A DNA stretch of 22,669 nt from Stentor coeruleus (Eukaryota > Ciliophora > Heterotrichea > Heterotrichida > Stentoridae), in NCBI GenBank assembly GCA_001970955.1, contig MPUH01001154.1, positions 1 through 22,669 on the forward strand, in the 5' to 3' direction. The notes under the pieces were generated by a model that saw only the letters and a program-made list of their open reading frames with translations, was not told where the DNA came from and ran no database searches. Positions 6,600 through 15,520 of the stretch are shown one piece after another (the first letter of the stretch is position 1; each line of letters starts with the position of its first letter). A program made the position numbers and the translations under genes.

Positions 6600-9334
6600 A
6601 TGGAAAATATCATAGTTAGCGTGAGAATAAAACCTGCTCGTCTTTTTGATAAAGTTGACTCTGCAGGGATTCAACCCAGCCAGCAATCACAAAACTGTTG
6701 GAAAGTTCATATTTCAGAAAATACCATTGAAAACCTTTATTAGTTAAATATATTATTTTTTTCTAATTTCCCATTTTCCTCAAGCCTTAAATCAAAAAAG
6801 CAAATGCATTTCAACCATATTTTTAATGAAGAGTCAAATAATATTGAGATCTTCCAGCTTCTTGTACTCCCTCATCTTGAAAATGTAATGCTTGGATATA
6901 ACCTAACAATCTTTGCATATGGTCAAACTTCTTCCGGTAAAACTTACACAATCCATGGTGATGCTAATTCTCCAGGGCTTATACCCAACACCTTAGAGCA
7001 TATGTTTTCCTTCATATCAACTGATTCTCGAAAATTTACATTAAAAATTTCATTCTTAGAAATTTACAATGAACAACTTAATGATCTGTTGGATACTTCA
7101 AGAAAAAATTTGGAAATTCGTGAAACTACAAATAAAAAAATTTATATAGAAGGACTTACTGAGTATTTAGTTGAAAGTGTAAAGCAAGCTCATGAGCTTT
7201 TAAATATTGGAGAATCCCATCGAAAATTTACTGAAGCTAAAATGAACACCCATAGTTCAAGGTCACATACTGTTTTTAAAATAACAGTTGAGACAGTAGT
7301 GAATGATATTCTAACTCAAATTTCACAAATAAGCCTTATTGATTTAGCAGGCAGTGAAGGGGTTAGCAAATGTAGCACTAAAGATCTGAGGCTCAAAGAA
7401 GGAATTAATATTAACAAATCTCTGCTTTATTTAAGCTCTGCTATAGAAAAATTATCTTCGCGCAAAGGTGAAAAGTCTTACATCAATTTTAGAGACTCGA
7501 AGTTAACAAGATTATTACAACCCGCATTGACGGGTAATTCGAAGACAGCCATTATTTGCACAGTAAATTTAGATCCCGCACATTATTTTGAAAGTTTAAA
7601 TACTTTACTATTTGGAGCAAGGGCTAAAAAAATCCAAAACACTATAGTTACTAATGAAGCCACAATAAATGATATGCAGTTGCAATCGGCTAATGAAGTT
7701 AATAAAATGGTACTAGAATTGAAAGTGGAAAACGAATCCTTAGCTAAAGGAATGACTGAATTGGCATTGGAGAATAAATCCATGGCTCAAGAAATTATGT
7801 CATTGAAGGATTGCATTAATAATTTGCGAAATGAGAATGAATATTATAAAGCAATTTTTTCGCAGGCTGAAAATAGCAACTATTCAAAGTTAGTAGCTGA
7901 AAAAGTTGAAATCCAGGAAAAAGCATCAGAAGGGATTCTAGAAGACCAGTTTTTGGAGCTAGAAAATAGCCAGTTAGAGCTTGGAAGTTCAGAAATAGTG
8001 ACTGAAGAGCGAGCAGATCTAGTTTTAGAGTCTCTGCTTAAACTAGAGCAAGAATTGCAAGATTCAAAAGCGGCTCTAGAAATAATAAACAGAAAATTTA
8101 AGCAAGAGCAATCTAGAGTTATTGAAAACATGGAGGAAAAGGTTCGAAACATTAAAGACTTAATAGGCAATGCTAGAAGCAAAAAGGATGATGATTCAAG
8201 ACACAAAAAATTAAGCCCAACAAAATCATTAGAAAGTCAAGTTAGCTCTTGTGATTATGATGAAGAAAGTAATAGTTGCAAGAGTGAAAAAGAAGAGATG
8301 ATTGAGTTTAAAGAAATTGCTAAAAAGAGAGAACCATTAAGTTCTAAACTAGAAAAAAGAATCAGATTATTTTCTGGTGAGTACTTATCTATAGTAATAG
8401 CAGATGTAAAAAAGGATGGAAATTGCTTCTATAGATGTATATCACTAATCATTTTAGGTAATGAAGAAGGATGGAAAGAAATTAAAATGAAGTCGCTTGA
8501 TTACTTAAAAAAAAATCAACTTTTTTTATTAGCAAATTTTCCTCAATCTTATATTGAAGGGGCAATTACTCATCATTCTCAAGAAAACCAATGGGCAGAT
8601 GACTTAATGATACTTGCAACAGCACATTGTTATGATGTTAAAATAATTATAGAATCACAACAATATAAAAGGGAAATAGTCTACTTAGAAGACGAAAAAA
8701 AAAGAGTCATCAGATTAAAGCATGTTTCAGGAAACCACTTCATGGTGTACGTCAAAGAGCTTAAGATTGATAAAATTAAGCATATTCAGTTAAAGCAGGG
8801 TGAGCTCTCAAAAATAAAAAATAGATTAATTGAAAATGCTGAATTGGTAGATTTTATAGGGGGAAATTGTTCAAATGATCATTATAGGCTGATTTTCAAT
8901 TTTCTTTCCCGAAAGGAAATTCCTCCAAAATATTTAACTTTAGATACTGGGTTAAAATATTGGAAAAAAAGAGCAAGAAATTACGAAATACAAGATTATC
9001 CAATTAACCCTCTAACTACATCTAGATTAGTTTATTTTGGGAGCGAAAAAAATAAATTATCTATTATTCCTTACAAAAAAGATCTGGATAAAATTTTTGA
9101 AGCTGCTCATATATGTAACAATAATCACTTATCTCGCAAGAAAACGCTGAGTAAACTAAGTGAATTCAAGATTGAGTATGTCNTCATATATGTAACAATA
9201 ATCACTTATCTCGCAAGAAAACGCTGAGTAAACTAAGTGAATTCAAGATTGAGTATGTCGGAGTCAAGTTTGATTTGGATGCATACTTACGTAAGTGTTG
9301 TTGTAAGAAAGCATCCAAAAATCAAAACAATTGA
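6600..9334 (+). CDS. Kinesin-7-like motor fused to OTU protease domain and integrase-type zinc-binding segment
   Basis: Predicted 871 aa after removing one 77-bp assembly copy and a proposed 42-nt intron (6743-6784). Residues 1 to about 335 form a kinesin motor: N-terminal IIVSVRIKP, P-loop GQTSSGKT (94-101), switch I NTHSSRSH (202-209), switch II DLAGSEG (234-240) and FRDSKLTRLLQPALTGNSKT, most like kinesin-7/CENP-E. About 335-510 is Glu-rich coiled coil. About 585-705 is an OTU cysteine-protease domain, a deubiquitinase fold, with DGNCFYR (Cys595) and NHFMVY (His699). About 770-868 resembles the H2C2 zinc-binding region of retroelement integrases (His823, His829, then Cys860-862), but the final pair is not a clean Cys-x2-Cys. 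The stop is TGA at 9332-9334. The fusion is one uninterrupted frame with no N at the motor-OTU junction. If the intron is not real, translation could begin at 6804 with a truncated motor. Confidence 0.8.
6743..6784 (+). other. Candidate 42-nt intron in the kinesin gene
   Basis: An in-frame TAG (6741-6743) interrupts the motor between the first strand and the FNHIF segment. A GT...AG segment of 42 nt starts at the G of that TAG, contains CTAAT and a long pyrimidine tract, and ends TCAAG. Removing it preserves the frame, eliminates the stop and leaves a spacing normal for kinesins between WKVHISEN and FNHIF. It is far longer than the 15-nt introns elsewhere in the window, so an indel or real stop remains possible. 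Confidence 0.45.
9107..9259. repeat. Unmerged contig overlap around N9183
   Basis: Bases 9107-9182 are repeated at 9184-9259 (offset 77) on either side of the single N. The artefact shifts the kinesin frame into a false TGA at 9225-9227. Dropping one copy extends the protein to the TGA at 9332-9334 and completes the zinc-binding segment. Confidence 0.9.
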
Positions 9335-10019
9335 ATTTTATCAGCACTCATAGATTAAATAACTAGTGTTTAATTTTTGGTTTATATAGTTTCTATGCTT
9401 TTTTCTATAATTTTCAATAGGTGCCCTTAATTAATATATATTTTATATATACTTAATCAATATAATATCTATTTACTGTATCAGCAATTTCTAAGTCTTT
9501 TTTTTTATTTTGGAATAATAGTCTATTAATAATTTTTTTATCAAATATTATCTGGGGCAGAATTCGATTATTGATTTGAAGAAATATAAGAAGCCGATTC
9601 CTGTTAGTAAAAGGCAAAGAAGGAAAATGTGAAGGTTATTAAATTTATGATGAATCTAACTTGATGATAAAATAAAATATTTTTTTTATGGTATGCTTTA
9701 TTTATAAGTTGAAAAATTATTTGTGTAAATTATTAATAAAATTGTGATATGCTTAAGGTTTATATCAAAAAAATATTCTGTGTTAGAAAAAAAATATAAT
9801 CTTAGTTATTTTATTAAGAATCAGAATGTTATAGAGAAAGTATATTTTATATAAATTTACATTTCCCGATATATACCCACGACTATATCTAAAATAATTT
9901 CGACTAATTTTTCTATCATTATAAATAAAACCTATACCTAGTTATTGTAAAATATTTTATGTATTACATATGAAGACACATATTCTAGATTAGAAACTAT
10001 TTACATAATCAGCTTAAGA
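9335..10019. other. Convergent intergenic region without gene
   Basis: This AT-rich sequence lies between the 3' ends of the kinesin fusion and the small minus-strand gene. No open frame of coding character, tRNA or ordered repeat was found. Confidence 0.5.
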
Positions 10020-10238
10020 TTAAAACAGTAAGCACCTCTTGCAAGAACAAGATTGATCATATAAAGAAACTCTCCTACTTACCATTGACTGCCTTATTGA
10101 ATTCAAAAACTCATTACTATATGTCTTACTACCATCAGAAGGTCTATGTGTTTCTCGACTTGAATCGCAAAACCCTTGATAAAACTGAACATCAGGTCCA
10201 CAGTCATCACAAGAGTCACTAGCGCTATTACTCTCCAT
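10020..10238 (-). CDS. Small Cys-rich protein with C-terminal CAAX-like box
   Basis: A 72-aa reading frame on the minus strand with ATG at 10238 and TAA at 10020. It is acidic and Ser-rich at the start, basic later (SRRVSLYDQ), and ends SCSCKRCLLF. The last four residues, CLLF, fit a CAAX prenylation box, and the two Cys just upstream next to basic residues are typical of palmitoylated membrane anchors. Support that it is real comes from composition: the 500 bp upstream on its own strand are C-containing and G-poor, as for other gene starts here. No family was recognised. It could be a small membrane-anchored signalling protein or a chance frame. Confidence 0.45.
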   Translation of the reverse strand: MESNSASDSCDDCGPDVQFYQGFCDSSRETHRPSDGSKTYSNEFLNSIRQSMVSRRVSLYDQSCSCKRCLLF

Positions 10239-11046
10239 ATTATATTAAAAAACTTATATATGGGAAATTAGTATCTTGAATCACAATTGAAAGTCTCTAA
10301 AGTTAAAAAGGAAGGCTTTTCAAATAGAAATCAGAGTTTGTAAAGTGTAGATGTTTATATATGAGAATGGGAAAATCAGTATTAGTAATTCCTAGGGGAA
10401 AAAAATAATGATTTAAGACTAAATGATTAGGATGAGGAATTAGGGAATTAAAATATAAAATCTGATAAGCAAAATTGTCAAGGTATATCAAAGAAAATAG
10501 AAAAATTAAGGAAAACAATGAGATTGGTAAAAAAAAAAAAATCGGGAAGATAGGATAAATTGGTAGAAAAAAGTTCAGTATGGGATGAGAGCTGAGTGTA
10601 AAAAATTATATGAAATTTAAGATTTAAAAACAGGCAGACTGAATTGAGAAAACTTGAGGAAGATAAGCAGAAAGCTTAGATGAATTGGCAAAAAAAGTGA
10701 AATTAGGAAAAGTATAATGAATAAGTTAGGCATAAAACAACAAGAAAGATTGATTGAAGAATGATAGATTCGAAATGTATTTTGGTCGGGTATTAGGTAA
10801 ATGATATAATTGTTATTTTGATTAAGACTAAACTAGGATTACTGGATAAGTTAAAAACTAAATAGCCTCCTAATTATAGTTCAAGATTTTAGTGTATTTT
10901 AAGTTGTTGTAAATAAAAATCATCCTAATCTTTATCTTACCAAACATAAACTCTTATCAAATTACCCTTAAAATCTTATCTCTTTACCTATAAGCAAATC
11001 CCCAGTTTATATTTCAATGAAAACACCAAGTTCCAAATAATAAATT
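10239..11046. promoter_or_regulatory. Divergent intergenic region with mirrored base skew
   Basis: This stretch lies between two divergent starts. From about 10290 to 10800 the + strand is rich in A and G and nearly lacks C; from about 10915 to 11046 it is rich in C and nearly lacks G. Each half therefore has the same bias relative to the gene it precedes, consistent with two separate 5' flanks. A 71-codon minus frame at 10303-10518 is a by-product of the skew. Confidence 0.4.
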
Positions 11047-12870
11047 ATGGCATCTCAATCAATCCTAAAATTCTCAGGACCTCAAAAAACATCATTATCA
11101 ACATCAATCGAGCCAATACCCAAAAACATTTTCAATATAAAAGTCCCATCAATAAATACTCTAATAAACAAATCCTCTAACATAGTATCCGGCCTTATAG
11201 GCTTTGCAGGGACTTTTTGGGATAATAAGAAACTCGAAAAACAAATCCCTGAAGACTATGAAAAAGACCCATCTGAATCTAGTTCAATAATCTACGAAGA
11301 ATCCCCAGACGTTATAATCCTAAGTAGACACAAAGTTCATGGTCGTAAAGAAAGATTCAGTCGAGAACATGCAATTAATTTAAAAAAACTAAGAATTGAT
11401 AGATTTTCAGAACATATACCAAGGAAACGTATGCAATTACAAATTGAAGATGATGTTCAGCCACAAATAACTACACTTAGAGAATCTGTAATTGAACAAA
11501 GAAAAAGAACTGAGTCTTGCTATCCAAGAATACAAAATCAAAAAAGATCCCATATAGAAATCCTAGCATTAAAAAGTGTTGATAGTCAGAATGATATTTT
11601 TATTAATAAAGTTGGTTTNATCCTAGCATTAAAAAGTGTTGATAGTCAGAATGATATTTTTATTAATAAAGTTGGTTTTTCAAGACAAAATGATTATTCT
11701 AATGTTTCAAATTATGAAAAAAATATTGAGAAAATACAAAGGAAAATCAGTGCTGATGCTAATGAAGTTTTAGGGGATTCAGAATTTGTCCTTAATAGTT
11801 ATGAAGTAAAATATGAAGATAATGAAAATGATATTGATAAAAGTCAGACAGGAATTGAGAGTAGTAGTTATAATTATCAGAATAAAAATATTGAAAACTC
11901 GGATAAGGAAAAAGGTTATAAAAATATAAAAAATGAAGATTTGGATGAGTTTGAAAAGAAATTGTCAGATAAAAGTTTGAATAAAGAAGCTGAGGATATG
12001 AAATCGATTGTTGAAGATGATGATAATAATGCGAATGATGAGATTTTATATACAAATAATGCAGTGGAGAGTGAACAGAATGAGCCACAAATTTTGTATA
12101 GCAGTGTAAATACTAGTCATTTAAGAAGTATTGATAGTATAAATGTGTCGATTGATGGGAAAATTTTTAGATATTTCGATAAAACACAGCTTTGCACTAT
12201 ACCGGTGCTAACATTTTTAGAATATTTAGAAAGGTTACGTATAACAGAAGTAACTATACAAGAAACTTGGTATCCTGCAAGATTTATACACAAACTCTGT
12301 TGTTTAAAACCAAGAAAACTTAGCAAAAAAGATGAGGAAGACTTGAAAAAAATCATCGCTTTGTCCATGATAGATTTTGAATATGATAATGAATTACATT
12401 TAATACTACTTTTAGGTACTTATACTAGCGTCACAGGAGAAAATGATTGGCCAGGCACTGAAAATGAATGGCTTAATATAGGTTTTGCAAGTACTGATAT
12501 GCAAAAAGAGCTTCAAAATGGTGGGGTTATTGGTTTAGTTTTCACGTTTTATTTATCAACACATTTTCCTAAATTCTTAAAAGAAATGATTGAAGTCAGC
12601 AAATATTATTCGTTTGATGTTTTTGATATATGTAAACATTTTGCTTTAGATACTGTAGATGTACTTAGAGATAGGTTATTACATTGTTTTTTTAATGAAA
12701 AGAATGATGCTATTGATATTATGTTTCTTTTTTATACAGGATTGATTATGTATTGGTTTAGTGTTGTTATTAAGAATAAAGATTTTAATGAGGCTCATAT
12801 GGGTACTATGAAAAGAGCTAAGGCTAAACCTGAAGAGTTTGTTTTTAAAGCGAAAAATATGCTTGTATAA
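11047..12870 (+). CDS. ELMO-domain protein lacking the GAP arginine
   Basis: Predicted 587 aa after removing a 60-bp in-frame assembly copy. The first about 350 residues are polar, charged and probably disordered. About 370-560 match the ELMO/CED-12 domain: ELHLILLLGTYTSVTG, then WLNIGF, then GGVIGLVFTFYLS. In ELMOD proteins the signature WxxxGFQxxDPxTDFRGxG supplies an Arg that stimulates GTP hydrolysis by Arl2/Arf-family GTPases. Here it reads W455-LNI-GFASTDMQKELQNGG, so Gln470 replaces the Arg and the DP and TDF positions are also lost. Like metazoan ELMO1-3, it probably acts as a binding or scaffold protein, not a GAP. The ATG follows a G-poor flank and the gene ends in TAA. Confidence 0.8.
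   Translation: MASQSILKFSGPQKTSLSTSIEPIPKNIFNIKVPSINTLINKSSNIVSGLIGFAGTFWDNKKLEKQIPEDYEKDPSESSSIIYEESPDVIILSRHKVHGRKERFSREHAINLKKLRIDRFSEHIPRKRMQLQIEDDVQPQITTLRESVIEQRKRTESCYPRIQNQKRSHIEILALKSVDSQNDIFINKVGXILALKSVDSQNDIFINKVGFSRQNDYSNVSNYEKNIEKIQRKISADANEVLGDSEFVLNSYEVKYEDNENDIDKSQTGIESSSYNYQNKNIENSDKEKGYKNIKNEDLDEFEKKLSDKSLNKEAEDMKSIVEDDDNNANDEILYTNNAVESEQNEPQILYSSVNTSHLRSIDSINVSIDGKIFRYFDKTQLCTIPVLTFLEYLERLRITEVTIQETWYPARFIHKLCCLKPRKLSKKDEEDLKKIIALSMIDFEYDNELHLILLLGTYTSVTGENDWPGTENEWLNIGFASTDMQKELQNGGVIGLVFTFYLSTHFPKFLKEMIEVSKYYSFDVFDICKHFALDTVDVLRDRLLHCFFNEKNDAIDIMFLFYTGLIMYWFSVVIKNKDFNEAHMGTMKRAKAKPEEFVFKAKNMLV
11560..11678. repeat. Unmerged contig overlap around N11619
   Basis: Bases 11560-11618 recur at 11620-11678 with offset 60. 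Because 60 is a multiple of three, the ELMO gene stays open but gains a false 20-aa internal repeat. Confidence 0.9.
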
Positions 12871-14206
12871 ATTAAGATGTTATTTTTTAAATAAAAATTG
12901 TGCTTATGATAATGGCTTTCGTATTAGTTTGATGTGATTTTTAGATTTATTTGCAGTAAAAAAATTAACATAATTTAATAGTTTTTTAAAATCAAAACAT
13001 AGTAAATAATTGCAAAAAGTTATAATTTTATCTCATAATTAAAATCAAAAGTATAGCCTAACCAATACTAAAAACACATAAATTTTTTTTAATACCTATT
13101 TAAATATATAATTATCTTTATCTAGCATAATCTTCATAAATAAATAACTATCATAAAAACTTCGTATTTCAACTTACATTTTCTCATAAGCTCCTGAGCC
13201 ACTTGTGTTAATATTCTCACTTGTAAATATCAGAATATTTATAGTTATGCAATATGATTATGTTTTGAATTAATGATTTTAAGTAAATGAAATAAGCATT
13301 AATTGTGTTAGAGAAGATGCATTTTTAATCAAAGCTTTTGTCATGAACTTGGAAATTTTTAATTTAGTATTGAATTGATTTATGATATCATACTGAATAA
13401 TTAAGTGTTATATTATTATGGAAATAATCATATGAATTATAGTAAAGACTCTATAAAATTCTTATTATAATCATCATAATGAAAATATCTAATAAAAATT
13501 TTAATGATAAATTATCTATATAGAAATCTTCATTATTATTAATAGTCATAATTTAATTATAAAACCATCAAAAGTAGCAAAATCTATTTCTTCATCTTAT
13601 AATTGTATATCTTTATTCAAAAAAAAATATCATACTCTATCCCTATACATAACATACTATTTTTTATATATTAATAAATTTATTAGTTTTTACAGAACAT
13701 AGAAATTAGTATCGACTATCTTAAAAAATATTTTTCTAAGTTTCAATTGAATTCCCTTAAGATTTCCTTATAAGTTTATTATAGAAATAATTTTATATAA
13801 TATATAAGTTATTAATAGAAAAATGAGACTCATAGTATTTCGTCTTTAACAAACCAAATCATTATCTCCAGATTTCATTAATAGCCCCTCTCATTGCAAC
13901 TATCTAATTCTTCCTAGATCAACCCAAGCATTTTGAATATTTTTTTATATATGAATAAAAAGCCTGCATCATTACAAAAAACTCATCAACTTTACAGAAA
14001 AACTATTTTTTTCTCATATATCTAAAAGCAAAACAATCCATATACATCCTAGCATCATTCTAAGTCAAAACATAGGGAAATTAATTCTTCTGCATTTTTT
14101 AAAAAAAAATGAAGGTATTAAATAATTCAGAAAACAACAGATTTCAACTAAAAAACTAACATATGTGTATAGTTTATTCAAAAGAAAGTATTAAAACTTA
14201 TCTACG
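12871..14206. other. Convergent intergenic region without recognised gene
   Basis: This is 1.3 kb of AT-rich DNA between the stop codons of the ELMO and TPR genes. It has no long frame, no tRNA-like arms and no array. An 8-bp inverted repeat (AATATTCT at 13210-13217, AGAATATT at 13232-13239, 14-nt loop) is the only structure seen and could be chance in such sequence. Confidence 0.45.
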
Positions 14207-15520
14207 CTATTCCTTTTTTCGTTTTAAAGGTAGCTGAATTGGCTCTTTATCTACTGAAGCTAAAAATTGTGGTAAAATTTGTTGACTTTGCTTCATCTGT
14301 TTCATCATCTCAGCATCAAATTGCATATTTTGCAAAGTCATAGCAAATTCTAACTGCTCAGTGTTATTGTTTCCGAACTTTTTTTTGATTTGGTTCATCA
14401 TTTTCTTTTGTGCTTTTTGCATACTTTTTAATGAAGCTTTAAATCCATCTTCAAGAGCTTGTCTACAAACAGCTTCAGGATGAAGGAATTTTTGCTTATT
14501 TGACTTTGGTTTTTTTACCTTTTTAGCTTTTGGTTCAGACATTTTTTTTATATCATCTCTAAGTCTTTCTGGTACATATTGGGATTTATGCTTTCCAAAT
14601 ATTGAAATGTCATACAAAGGTATTATAAAATCTAACATTTCAGGAACTGAAGGATTTAAACTCTGAGCTTTTTTATACAATTTAGCAGATTCAGTATCCT
14701 GTTTTGTTTTCTTATAAAGCAATGCAAGGTTGTACCATACAATCCAAGACTTTGGATTTAATTCTGAAGATTTAATCAAACACCAAAAACAATCGTTATT
14801 ATATCCCACAATTCCATAAGAAGCTGCAAGTAAGTTCCAAGCATACTCATTTTTGTTGTTTTTCTCTAATATTTCACCAAGAGTATTTATACAATTCTCC
14901 ATATCCCCAAGTTTAAAAAAGCTCAATGCTCTTAGGGTCTTATAATCATAAAGCTCTTCTTCATTATTAGTAGATTCAATATTTAAACCTAGTATTCTTT
15001 GGAATCTTCCTTGTAACAAATATTTGGCCAGCTTCCTTTGAAGTTTACAAGAATCATCTTTGCATATCTTATAACACAAATCAACAGCTTCCTGATATCT
15101 GTTTACCATGCTGTAACAGTGAATAAGATTGAAATATGATTTATTTTCTTCTATTCCTTCAAGGATATCAATAGCTTCAGTCCAATGGTCTTCTTTCATA
15201 TAAGTTTTTGCTTTTAGCAATTGAGAATCCTTGTAATAGTTGAATGATGGTTTTATTTGATTGAGCTCTTCAATGCATCGACTATAATCTTTAAGTATAA
15301 AGAGCAAGTAAGCTTTTGACATAATCCACAAACACTGCTTTTCGTCAGAACTTGACTTCATAGAGTATTCCAATGCTAATTTACCACGTGAGTAATCGTG
15401 TTGAACTATTGACTCACAAACCTCGCAAATTTTACCGATTTTATCCTTGGGAATTTTCTGCCCCGATGGCTGATTTGGGCTTTGATTGATTACGATTCGA
15501 ATGAAAGCTGATAAAGACAT
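14207..15520 (-). CDS. Tetratricopeptide-repeat protein with basic C-terminal tail
   Basis: A 437-aa protein with ATG at 15520 and TAG stop at 14207-14209; no intron is needed. Residues about 65-300 form degenerate TPR helical pairs (for example the repeat around AWNLLAASYGIVGY and the next around IVWYNLALLYKKT), a superhelical protein-binding scaffold. After about 330 the chain becomes strongly basic (KAKKVKKPKSNKQK, a plausible nuclear-localisation signal), then Met/Gln-rich helix, ending PLKRKKE. No specific complex could be assigned; the TPR order does not clearly match SRP72, APC/C or BBS4. Its 5' flank, read on the minus strand, is G-poor as for other genes here. Confidence 0.75.
   Translation of the reverse strand: MSLSAFIRIVINQSPNQPSGQKIPKDKIGKICEVCESIVQHDYSRGKLALEYSMKSSSDEKQCLWIMSKAYLLFILKDYSRCIEELNQIKPSFNYYKDSQLLKAKTYMKEDHWTEAIDILEGIEENKSYFNLIHCYSMVNRYQEAVDLCYKICKDDSCKLQRKLAKYLLQGRFQRILGLNIESTNNEEELYDYKTLRALSFFKLGDMENCINTLGEILEKNNKNEYAWNLLAASYGIVGYNNDCFWCLIKSSELNPKSWIVWYNLALLYKKTKQDTESAKLYKKAQSLNPSVPEMLDFIIPLYDISIFGKHKSQYVPERLRDDIKKMSEPKAKKVKKPKSNKQKFLHPEAVCRQALEDGFKASLKSMQKAQKKMMNQIKKKFGNNNTEQLEFAMTLQNMQFDAEMMKQMKQSQQILPQFLASVDKEPIQLPLKRKKE

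Noticed and set aside
7880..8206. 108-codon minus-strand frame under the kinesin coiled coil
   Set aside because: Ser/Phe-rich mirror of a Glu/Lys-rich coding strand; a shadow frame.
6600..9334. The kinesin-OTU fusion as an assembly chimera at an N
   Set aside because: The only N in the gene (9183) lies far downstream inside the zinc-binding segment; no duplicated junction is present between motor and OTU.
10303..10518. 71-codon minus-strand frame
   Set aside because: It lies in a C-poor 5' flank whose skew removes stops; the translation is low-complexity hydrophobic and has no motif.
11560..11678. 20-aa tandem repeat in the ELMO protein and 48-aa repeat in the acyl-CoA synthetase (19987-20273)
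   Set aside because: Each is exactly interrupted by an N and belongs to the series of assembly overlaps; not treated as protein repeats.
13210..13239. 8-bp inverted repeat as an RNA hairpin or terminator
   Set aside because: An A/T-dominated stem with a 14-nt loop is expected by chance in sequence this AT-rich.
14207..15520. Assignment of the TPR protein to SRP72
   Set aside because: A basic C-terminus is shared, but the length and the lack of recognisable SRP72-specific blocks do not support it; left as a generic TPR protein.
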